A DNA stretch of 10,232 nucleotides from Bacillota bacterium (GTDB lineage: Bacteria; Bacillota; UBA4882; UBA10575). The stretch lies in contig JAAYMP010000101.1 of NCBI GenBank assembly GCA_012521315.1, positions 1 to 10,232 on the forward strand. Direction: 5' to 3'. Under the pieces are notes generated by a model that worked only from the letters and a program-made list of their open reading frames with translations, had not been told where the DNA came from and ran no database searches. The stretch's first letter is position 1, and each line of letters opens with the position of its first letter. Shown here in pieces: positions 1-5,797 of this stretch. Both the position numbers and the translations under genes were made by a program.

Positions 1-580
1 GTAAGATATAATCAATAATGTTAAAGCCGGCATTATTATCGCCATTATTGTCAAGACCATCGTCATGTGTAATCGCGGTATTCAGCTTTATCTCCATGAC
101 GCTTGGCTGGCCCAAAACCTCCTTTTCCGCCCTGTGCAGGATCTCATTTACTCCATACATAAGAAACATCTTGTCTGGGCGGCAGTACACAGGGATCTCT
201 ATTTTCCTGTTTTCGTTGATCAGGTTTTCTGCTGTAACAGGCAAAACCTCTAATTCGGCAGGGAGAATAATAACTAATCCCGATTTCCCCTTTGCAAATT
301 CTTGCAGCGCCTCACTTTTTGTTCTTGTCTGCACGGAAAATTCGGGAACTCCTGTAAATGCCTCGGTTATTGCTGCGGCAAAAGCCCCCTCCCCCTCACT
401 GACAATACCCACGTCAAACTTTATGGTATTATCCCCAGTCCCAGGGCTGGCGGCACCGGAGTAAACAACGCCAAAGCCGGTAACAAAGAGAACCGGGAAG
501 AGAATAAACCACCAAAGCTGCATTCTGTCGCGGAAAATTTCTTTCATATTCGCTGTTAACAGCTGAAAAAAAGCTTTCAT
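1..580 (-). CDS. ABC-2 type transporter permease, N-terminal part (runs off window)
   Basis: The reading frame is open from the ATG at 580 to the left edge, giving 193 residues. The protein starts MKAFFQLLTANMKEIFRDR, a cytoplasmic amphipathic stretch typical of ABC-2 permeases. A hydrophobic segment follows at about residues 23-45 (WWFILFPVLFVTGFGVVYSG), then a long soluble region. In the ABC-2/NatB-like families that region is the extracytoplasmic domain between TM1 and TM2. The remaining membrane helices would lie outside the window. The start codon overlaps the stop of the ATPase gene (ATGA, 577-580), and its ribosome site GGAAGGAGG lies inside the last ATPase codons, so the two are probably translationally coupled. 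It would form the membrane channel of the exporter. The substrate (drug, lipid, peptide or ion) cannot be told from the sequence. Confidence 0.85.
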   Translation of the reverse strand, partial: MKAFFQLLTANMKEIFRDRMQLWWFILFPVLFVTGFGVVYSGAASPGTGDNTIKFDVGIVSEGEGAFAAAITEAFTGVPEFSVQTRTKSEALQEFAKGKSGLVIILPAELEVLPVTAENLINENRKIEIPVYCRPDKMFLMYGVNEILHRAEKEVLGQPSVMEIKLNTAITHDDGLDNNGDNNAGFNIIDYIL

Positions 581-1491
581 TGCCTTATCCTCCTTCCGGT
601 CAGTTTCAGGAAGACATCTTCCAAATTTGCCTGCCGGATTCTGAAATCATCCAGTTTTATGCCTAATGCTTTCGCCAGCGCCGATAGTTCCTGGATTGTC
701 GCAGTTAAGTTGGGGGTACGAAGGACAGTGTGGTCATTCAGTTCAATAACCTCAGTGACACTGGTCAATTCCCTCAGTTTTGTTTCATTTCGTAACTCCG
801 GCTGTACTATTTCCAGGGACATCTCTTGAAAATGCGCTGTAATGAGCTCCTGCGGAGTTTCAAGGGCAACGATCTTCCCATAGTCAATAATCGCTACCCT
901 GTCGCAGAGCTTCTGCGCTTCCTCCATGAAATGGGTTGTTAGGAAGACCGTTTTTCCTGAATTCTTCAGTTCAATAATTGAACCCCACAGATCGCGCCGG
1001 GCCTGGGGGTCAAGGCCGGCGGTGGGCTCGTCAAGGAAGATGATCTCGCCGTTGCTGATCATCGCTATGGCCACCGAGAGCCGTTGCATTTGCCCGCCGG
1101 AGAGGGTTTCCACCCGGGAATTCTTTTTTTCGGCCAGACCCACTTGGGCAATTATCTCGTCAACCGGCAGCGGGTTTGGATAAAAACCGGCAAAAAGCTT
1201 GAGGGTTTCCCTTACCGTTAACTTGCGGAAGGTCTGCGCTGCCTGCAGTTGCACGCCGATGCGCGATTTAACCGCTTCTGGCTGCTTTTGCGGGTCTACC
1301 CCCAACACCTTAACGTCGCCACTGTCCCGGCGCAAAATACCGACGATTATCTCAAAGGTGGTGGATTTTCCCGCTCCGTTCGGACCGAGCATCCCGAAGA
1401 TTTCGCCCTTGGCGACCGAAAGACTCAAGCCGTCAACAGCTTTTAGGATTCCGTATCTTTTTGTCAGATTCTTCACTTCGATAACGGTCAT
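577..1491 (-). CDS. ABC-2 transporter ATP-binding protein
   Basis: A 304-residue cytoplasmic ATPase that powers the neighbouring ABC-2 permease. Motifs are complete: Walker A GPNGAGKST (36-44), Q-loop region GVQLQ (79-83), signature LSGGQ (130-134), Walker B IIFLDE (150-155) with EPTAGLDP behind it, and the switch histidine in TTHFMEEA (H187). After the nucleotide-binding domain, about residues 220-304 form the C-terminal extension common in drug/antibiotic-export and NatA-like ATPases, ending LEDVFLKLTG. The ATG at 1491 has a modest ribosome site (GGGAG, about 9 bases upstream). The gene is divergent from araR and overlaps the permease start by four bases, so it is the first gene of a short export operon. 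The family is secure but the exported substrate is unknown. I see no functional link to the arabinose locus beyond adjacency. Confidence 0.93.
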   Translation of the reverse strand: MTVIEVKNLTKRYGILKAVDGLSLSVAKGEIFGMLGPNGAGKSTTFEIIVGILRRDSGDVKVLGVDPQKQPEAVKSRIGVQLQAAQTFRKLTVRETLKLFAGFYPNPLPVDEIIAQVGLAEKKNSRVETLSGGQMQRLSVAIAMISNGEIIFLDEPTAGLDPQARRDLWGSIIELKNSGKTVFLTTHFMEEAQKLCDRVAIIDYGKIVALETPQELITAHFQEMSLEIVQPELRNETKLRELTSVTEVIELNDHTVLRTPNLTATIQELSALAKALGIKLDDFRIRQANLEDVFLKLTGRRIRQ

Positions 1492-1594
1492 TGTCTCTTC
1501 TCCCTATCAAATTTTCCGGTTTTGCCGCCCGCGCGCCCCGTACCCACCGGTGCCGGTTAGTCTGCCTGATACAGCATGCGCGGTCTCCAAGACC

Positions 1595-1623
1595 ATTTTA
1601 TTAGATTTGGAAAGAAATCGCAA
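1595..1623 (-). promoter_or_regulatory. Candidate promoter of ABC-2 operon
   Basis: Read on the minus strand, TTGCGA (1623-1618, 4 of 6 to the -35 consensus) is followed after exactly 17 bases by TAAAAT (1600-1595, 5 of 6 to the -10 consensus). Transcription would start near 1588, leaving a leader of about 97 bases before the ATPase ATG. The short hairpin GGTCT-cca-AGACC (1582-1594) overlaps the predicted start and could be an operator. The call is by consensus match only. Confidence 0.5.
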
Positions 1624-1820
1624 TCGGGCTTAAGGAGTAACCGGTCTAGGTCTTTAGGATGAATCACCAGGAGTTGAACGGCGCGCCGTATTACAGTAAC
1701 GGTCAACACCGGTGAATTTAAGTGTGTTCATATTTCACCTGCCGGTGCGGCTGTGATTTTGCCGGTTAGAACTACCTTATTGATGAACTTCGAGGAGTGT
1801 CGGTTTTACTCTCACCAATG

Positions 1821-1849
1821 TTGTAGAGGAGGAAATAAACCTGTATAAT
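1821..1849 (+). promoter_or_regulatory. Candidate promoter of araR
   Basis: A perfect -10 hexamer TATAAT (1844-1849) lies 17 bases after TTGTAG (1821-1826), which matches only the TTG of the -35 consensus. Transcription would begin near 1857, about 55 bases before the araR start. The AGGAGG at 1827-1832 lies between the two boxes and has no start codon at a useful distance, so it is not taken as a ribosome site. Confidence 0.5.
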
Positions 1850-1912
1850 ATAGGGGAGCAAGATCTGGCTTTTCAGAAAAGTGCAGGCAAATGGATGAGT
1901 GGGTGAGGGATT

Positions 1913-2998
1913 TTGGAACAAGAGAACAACAATACCATGCCGAAATATTCCCGGCTAAAGGAGTACCTGAAGGAGCAGATGAAACGGGGAGTGATTGCTC
2001 CCGGCAGTCAACTCCCTTCCGAGAATATGCTGGCTGAAGAGTTTAAGATCAGCAGGCACACGGTGCGTCAGGCCTTAAATGATCTGGAGAATGAAGGTTT
2101 GATCTTCCGGGAGCAGGGGAGGGGAACATTTCGCTCCTACCCGACCAGGGTAAAGGGGAAAGTTGTCGCCCTGGTCACCACCTATATTTCCGAGTATATT
2201 TTCCCGGAAGTAATTCGCGGGATCGAAGAGGTGTTGAGCGCGGCCGGGTGTACCTTGCTTCTGGCCAGCACCGGTAATAATCAGAATAAAGAAGCGGCTT
2301 GTTTGGAGAGCCTGCTGCAGCAGAAGATCTCCGGGTTGATTATTGAGCCGACCCAAAGCGCCTGGAAGAACGTGAACCTCAAATACTACTGGGACCTCGA
2401 AAAGCGGGGGATTCCCTATTTGATGCTTCATGCCTATTACCCGGAGCTGGATCCGGCCTATATTATCATGGATGACGAGAAGGGCGGCTACATGGCTGCG
2501 GAATACCTGGTCCAACTCGGGCATAAGAAGATCGCCGGGATTTTTAAAGCCGACGATCTGCAGGGGGTAAAGCGCCGGGACGGGTTTTTAGAGGCTTTAA
2601 AAAAATATGGAATCAAAATAACCCCTGATTTATTAGGATCTTATGAAACCGCACAGCTTTATTCCTACCCGTACCAATTTGGCAGGGCTCTCTTTACAAA
2701 AGGGGAGCGGCCGACAGCGATGGTCTGTTACAACGACCAAATTGCCTTAATGGTCCTTGAAGCGCTGCGTGATGAAGGGATTAAGGTACCGGAAGAATTT
2801 TCCCTTATGAGTTTTGACGATTCCAGCCTGGCCGTGGCTTCCGAGGTCAAGCTGAGCTCGATAAAACATCCCAAGGCGGCCATGGGAAGGCAGGCCGCCC
2901 GCTTTATTCTGGATATGATCGAAAACAAGGTGATCAAGGCGCGCCAGGTCTATCAGCCGGAGTTGGTTTTACGCTCTTCCTGCAGCGCACCGGCTTAA
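1913..2998 (+). CDS. araR: AraR-type transcriptional repressor (GntR HTH + LacI-like sensor domain)
   Basis: A 361-residue cytoplasmic repressor. Residues about 10-78 form a GntR winged helix (PSENMLAEEFKISRHTVRQA, then NDLENEGLIFREQGRGTF). Residues about 83-358 form a LacI/periplasmic-binding-like sensor (VVALVTTYISEYIFPEVIRGIEE, PTAMVCYNDQIALMVLEAL, FSLMSFDDSS). This fusion and length are characteristic of AraR of Firmicutes, whose effector is L-arabinose. The araB and araD genes downstream support the assignment. The start chosen is TTG 1913 behind a G-rich GGGTGAGGG whose spacing is not ideal. ATG 1937 (MPKYSRLKEYLK) is a real alternative: it gives 353 residues and begins just where AraR homologues usually do, but has no clear ribosome site. 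The probable targets are the two TTGT-N4-ACAA operators at 3074 and 4329. Confidence 0.88.
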   Translation: MEQENNNTMPKYSRLKEYLKEQMKRGVIAPGSQLPSENMLAEEFKISRHTVRQALNDLENEGLIFREQGRGTFRSYPTRVKGKVVALVTTYISEYIFPEVIRGIEEVLSAAGCTLLLASTGNNQNKEAACLESLLQQKISGLIIEPTQSAWKNVNLKYYWDLEKRGIPYLMLHAYYPELDPAYIIMDDEKGGYMAAEYLVQLGHKKIAGIFKADDLQGVKRRDGFLEALKKYGIKITPDLLGSYETAQLYSYPYQFGRALFTKGERPTAMVCYNDQIALMVLEALRDEGIKVPEEFSLMSFDDSSLAVASEVKLSSIKHPKAAMGRQAARFILDMIENKVIKARQVYQPELVLRSSCSAPA

Positions 2999-3009
2999 TA
3001 TCCGGTGCG
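2986..3009 (+). other. Hairpin over the araR stop codon
   Basis: CGCACCGG (2986-2993) pairs perfectly with CCGGTGCG (3002-3009) around an 8-base loop that contains the TAA stop of araR. There is no T-run after it, so it is not a standard intrinsic terminator. It could stabilise the 3' end of the araR message or slow read-through into the xylanase leader. Confidence 0.45.
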
Positions 3010-3073
3010 GCTGGCAAGAGGAAATTCATGCGAAAAAAGAGGAAATTACTAAGCAGGAGAGAAGAATTATATA

Positions 3074-3095
3074 GCAAGTTGTCTGCACAACTTGC
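3074..3095 (+). promoter_or_regulatory. Probable AraR operator upstream of GH10 xylanase
   Basis: A perfect 9-bp inverted repeat, GCAAGTTGT-CTGC-ACAACTTGC. Its centre TTGTCTGCACAA agrees at 9 of 12 positions with the known B. subtilis AraR core TTGTACGTACAA. The same 13 bases GTTGTCTGCACAA recur before the isomerase gene. An AT-rich TATATA (3068-3073), a possible -10 box, touches its left edge; a -35 is weak (TTACTA, 3046-3051). A repressor bound here would cover the transcription start. Confidence 0.72.
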
Positions 3096-3107
3096 ATAAC
3101 CGGGAAA

Positions 3108-3129
3108 GGGTGCGCGTGTGCGCGCATCC
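3108..3129 (+). other. Leader hairpin / alternating CG-TG tract before xylanase RBS
   Basis: GGGTGCGCG (3108-3116) pairs over nine positions (one G-T wobble) with CGCGCATCC (3121-3129) around a TGTG loop. Positions 3110-3127 alternate strictly between purine and pyrimidine, which favours left-handed DNA. The hairpin ends 11 bases before the ribosome site AAGGGG (3141-3146) of the xylanase, so it lies in the 5' leader and may affect message stability or translation. Confidence 0.5.
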
Positions 3130-3153
3130 AAATAATCAGAAAGGGGTTTACCT

Positions 3154-4239
3154 ATGAGAATAAAAGCGCCGGTGTTGTTTTTGCTGATGATCCTCGTTAC
3201 CGGTGTGCTGGTAGGAGAGGCGGCCAAATCCGGAGAGGAGACACCCTCCTTATACCAGGCGTATATGGAGTATTTTCCGATCGGCGCCGGTGTGGAATAC
3301 TGGGATATACTTAACCATCGAGAATTTTTGGTAAAGCATTTCAATAGCCTTACCGCAGGAAACGAGATGAAATTTGCCAGCCTGCAACCAAGCGAAGGGG
3401 TATTCGCTTTTTTCCGCGCCGATGAGATGGTCAGTTTTACCAGGAAACACAAGATGCTTTTGCGCGGGCATACCCTGGTCTGGCACCAGCAGTATCCCAG
3501 CTGGCTCTTTGCTGACGGGGCGGGACCGGCCTCCCGCGAACTTGTCCTCAAGAGGCTGGCAGACCATATCAATGTGGTGGTTCCCCGCTATAAAGATGCG
3601 GTTTACTGTTGGGACGTGGTTAACGAAGCGGTAAGCGACAATATGTCCGAGTTTTTGCGGAAGGATTCACCTTGGTATAAGGCGGCGGGGGAAGATTATA
3701 TCGCCGAGGCTTTCCGCCTTGCCCACCAGGCCGATCCCGATGCCAAACTCTTTTATAATGATTACGGGACAACAGGGGCCAATAAACGGGAGAAAATCTA
3801 CGTCTTATTGGAGGACCTGCTCGCCGCGGGGGTGCCGGTCCACGGTATGGGCATGCAAGCCCATTGGGATATTACCTCTCCCTCGATTAACGAATTGGAG
3901 ACCGCCATCCGGCGCTATGCCTCCCTGGGGCTGGAGGTGCAAATCACCGAACTGGATATCTCCCTTTACGGCTGGAACGATAAGCGGCGGTTTATCAACG
4001 ACCCTGAAGAATTAAAAGTGAGACTGGAGATGCAGGCCGAGCAATACCGGGAGATCTTCACGGTCTTCCGGGAATACCGGGATGTGATTACCGGCGTGAC
4101 CGTATGGGGTTTGGGTGACGCCAGAACTTGGAAGGATAATTTTCCGGTGCGGGGCAGAAAAGATTTGCCGCTCTTGTTTGACCTCGATTACCAGCCGAAA
4201 GAGGCTTTTTGGGAAGTGGTCGACTTCGCAAAGCCGTAA
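3154..4239 (+). CDS. Secreted endo-1,4-beta-xylanase, glycoside hydrolase family 10
   Basis: A 361-residue single-domain GH10 enzyme that hydrolyses internal beta-1,4 links of xylan with retention. An N-terminal hydrophobic segment (residues about 4-21, after the basic MRIK) is a signal peptide, probably cut near GEAA/K (about residue 24). There is no lipobox cysteine. The TIM-barrel carries the family landmarks: FNSLTAGNEMKF (63-74), LRGHTLVWHQQYPSW (103-117), WDVVNEA with acid/base E158, LFYNDYG (199-205), GMGMQAHWD (231-239), ITELDIS with nucleophile E266, and VTVWGLGDARTW near the C-terminus. No carbohydrate-binding module, linker or S-layer domain is present. The start ATG has AAGGGG seven bases upstream. 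It is preceded by an AraR-like operator, which points to induction by arabinose, fitting attack on arabinoxylan. The family is certain; xylan as substrate follows from the family. Confidence 0.95.
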   Translation: MRIKAPVLFLLMILVTGVLVGEAAKSGEETPSLYQAYMEYFPIGAGVEYWDILNHREFLVKHFNSLTAGNEMKFASLQPSEGVFAFFRADEMVSFTRKHKMLLRGHTLVWHQQYPSWLFADGAGPASRELVLKRLADHINVVVPRYKDAVYCWDVVNEAVSDNMSEFLRKDSPWYKAAGEDYIAEAFRLAHQADPDAKLFYNDYGTTGANKREKIYVLLEDLLAAGVPVHGMGMQAHWDITSPSINELETAIRRYASLGLEVQITELDISLYGWNDKRRFINDPEELKVRLEMQAEQYREIFTVFREYRDVITGVTVWGLGDARTWKDNFPVRGRKDLPLLFDLDYQPKEAFWEVVDFAKP

Positions 4240-4268
4240 AGCAGCAAGCATGAATAGGGGGAGTTGTT

Positions 4269-4306
4269 GATCGTGATCGTCAATCGCAAAGCGTCGATCC
4301 ACGATC
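4269..4306 (+). other. Imperfect hairpin between xylanase and isomerase genes
   Basis: GATCGTG (4269-4275) pairs with CACGATC (4300-4306). With one bulged base, ATCG (4276-4279) then pairs with CGAT (4295-4298). No T-run follows; an AT-rich stretch TTAATAAATATAAAA (4311-4325) does. It may be a weak 3' end for the xylanase transcript or a processing site. The left arm belongs to a short direct repeat (GATCGT twice, 4269-4280). Confidence 0.35.
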
Positions 4307-4328
4307 CGCATTAATAAATATAAAACAG

Positions 4329-4341
4329 GTTGTCTGCACAA
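4329..4341 (+). promoter_or_regulatory. Probable AraR operator upstream of isomerase-araB-araD
   Basis: GTTGTCTGCACAA is identical over 13 bases to the centre of the operator before the xylanase and has the TTGT-N4-ACAA pattern of AraR sites. The outer bases are not symmetric here (AGG left, TTC right), so this site is probably weaker. It lies 39 bases ahead of the isomerase start. A TATAAA (4319-4324) just upstream could be the -10 box; no good -35 is visible. Confidence 0.68.
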
Positions 4342-4367
4342 TTCATCAGGGTGATTAAAAATTAGAT

Positions 4368-4374
4368 GGAGGGG
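4368..4374 (+). promoter_or_regulatory. Ribosome binding site fixing the isomerase start
   Basis: GGAGGGG ends six bases before the ATG at 4381. The in-frame ATG codons at 4366 and 4375 overlap or abut this site and have no ribosome site of their own, so ATG 4381 is the likely start. Confidence 0.75.
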
Positions 4375-4380
4375 ATGACA

Positions 4381-5784
4381 ATGGCGACGTTAGGGTTGAT
4401 CGTGGGGAACCGGGGGTTTTTCCCCACGGAGCTTTGTGAAGAAGGGAGGAAAAGAGTACTAAAAGTCCTGGCGGAACTGGGGATTGACGTGGTTACCCTC
4501 ACTCCGGAGGATACGCCCTTCGGCACGGTGGAGAGCTACGAAGACGCCAAAAAATGCGCGGCTTTATTCAAAGCCAACGCGGAGAAGATCGATGGGATCC
4601 TTGTAACCCTGCCCAACTTCGGTGACGAGCGGAGTGTGGCCAATTCGATTCGCCTCTCCGGTCTGGATCTGCCCGTGTTGGTGCATGCCTTCCCCGATGA
4701 AACCGACAAGATGTCCCAGGCAAACCGGAGGGACAGTTTTTGCGGGAAGATCTCCGTCTGTAATAACCTGAAACAGTATAATATCCCTTTCACCCTCACG
4801 GAATTGCATACGGTTGCCCCGGAAGCGGGGAGCTTTAAGAGGGATCTATTGAGATTTGCCGCTGTCTGCCGGGTGGTTAAAGGCTTGCGAAAAGCCCGCT
4901 TTGGCCAGATTGGGGTGCGCCCGGCCAACTTTACCACCGTGCGCTACAGTGAAAAGATCCTGGAGAAGTACGGGATTTCGGTGGAACCTTATGACCTGGC
5001 CGAGATCTTGGGGCAGATCGAGCGGTTGAAAGAAGACGACCCGGCGGTAAAAGAGAAGGTTGCAGCTCTACGGAACTATGTGGCAACAGCCGGGGTTACT
5101 GAAGGCGCCTTGACGAAGATGGCCCAGTTTGCCGTAGTCCTTGAAGGCTTAATCAAAGAACATGAGTGGGATGGTACGGCCATTCAATGCTGGACTGCGC
5201 TGGAAGAGTACTACGGCGTTGTCCCCTGCGCTGTTATGAGTATGCTCTCGGAGATGAAGAACCCCAGCGCTTGTGAGGCGGATATTACCGGCCTGATTGG
5301 GATGTATGCTTTGACGCTGGCCTCGGACCGGCCCAGCGCTTTGCTGGATTGGAATAACAACTACGGTGATGACCCGGATCAGGGCGTGGTTTTCCATTGC
5401 AGCAACTTACCGCAAGATATCTTCGGGCATGAAGCGGTCATGGATTACCAGGCGATTATCGCCGGAACCGTCGGCAAGGAAAACACCTATGGCACTGTGA
5501 CAGGACGGATTAAACCGGCCAGCTTTACGTACTGCCGGGTTACCACCGATGACACCAGCGGACAGATCCGCGCTTATACCGGCGAGGGAGAACTGACCAA
5601 CGATCCGCTGCAAACATTTGGCGGGTATGGCGTGATCCGGATCCCCCGGTTCCAAAAGCTGTTGCGGTACATCTGTGAAAACGGCTTTGAACACCATGTG
5701 GCCATTTGCCCCGGTGAGGTCGGCGCCGTGATTGATGAAGCCTTCAGGAAATATTTGAAATGGGATCTTTATTATCACCAGTAA
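4381..5784 (+). CDS. L-fucose-isomerase-like sugar isomerase, probable L-arabinose isomerase
   Basis: A 467-residue cytoplasmic protein of the fucose isomerase-like group (fucose isomerase C-terminal-domain proteins), beginning MATLGLIVGNRGFFP. The N-terminal half is Rossmann-like (ILVTLPNFGDE, then VLVHAFPDE). The C-terminal half has candidate metal-binding and active-site residues: E299 in CEADITG, D323 in LLDWNNN, H339 in VVFHCSN and H438/H439 near GFEHHVA. I assign these by analogy with the Glu, Asp and His metal ligands of FucI/AraA, not by alignment. It lacks the overall look of canonical AraA, yet lies 13 bases before araB and just after an AraR-like operator, exactly where araA is expected. 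The inferred reaction is therefore L-arabinose to L-ribulose. L-fucose or D-arabinose isomerase activity is the alternative, but no fucose pathway kinase or aldolase is present. The family is secure; the substrate is inferred from context. Confidence 0.82.
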   Translation: MATLGLIVGNRGFFPTELCEEGRKRVLKVLAELGIDVVTLTPEDTPFGTVESYEDAKKCAALFKANAEKIDGILVTLPNFGDERSVANSIRLSGLDLPVLVHAFPDETDKMSQANRRDSFCGKISVCNNLKQYNIPFTLTELHTVAPEAGSFKRDLLRFAAVCRVVKGLRKARFGQIGVRPANFTTVRYSEKILEKYGISVEPYDLAEILGQIERLKEDDPAVKEKVAALRNYVATAGVTEGALTKMAQFAVVLEGLIKEHEWDGTAIQCWTALEEYYGVVPCAVMSMLSEMKNPSACEADITGLIGMYALTLASDRPSALLDWNNNYGDDPDQGVVFHCSNLPQDIFGHEAVMDYQAIIAGTVGKENTYGTVTGRIKPASFTYCRVTTDDTSGQIRAYTGEGELTNDPLQTFGGYGVIRIPRFQKLLRYICENGFEHHVAICPGEVGAVIDEAFRKYLKWDLYYHQ

Positions 5785-5797
5785 AGGAGGGGGGCGG

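Larger units (their letters stand above)
1492..1912. other. Divergent intergenic region between ABC-2 operon and araR
   Basis: This 421-bp stretch holds no convincing gene on either strand. It contains one promoter candidate for each direction (listed separately) and an unusual number of short palindromes. These are three ACCGGT hexamers (1546-1551, 1640-1645, 1708-1713; the last is part of CACCGGTG at 1707-1714), a perfect 12-bp palindrome ACGGCGCGCCGT (1678-1689), the hairpin GGTCT-cca-AGACC (1582-1594) at the predicted start of the ABC transcript, and an inverted pair GGTGAA/TTCACC (1711-1716/1734-1739). No TTGT-N4-ACAA AraR-like operator was found here. Regulator binding is possible but not shown. 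Confidence 0.6.

Noticed and set aside
18..559. Plus-strand frames opposite the ABC-2 permease
   Set aside because: The minus-strand frame from 580 gives a recognisable permease start coupled to the ATPase; the plus-strand frames are shadows of it.
1629..1690. tRNA-like arm (GTTCAACTCC on the minus strand)
   Set aside because: The flanking bases do not form a T-arm stem and no cloverleaf can be drawn.
4257..4314. 15-codon leader peptide from TTG 4267 behind GGGGGAG
   Set aside because: Spacing is short, the start is rare, the frame lies in the hairpin and ahead of the likely promoter, and nothing else supports translation.
3000..4380. Catabolite repression (cre) site
   Set aside because: I looked for a TGWAANCGNTNWCA-like match near the two operators and saw none that is convincing.
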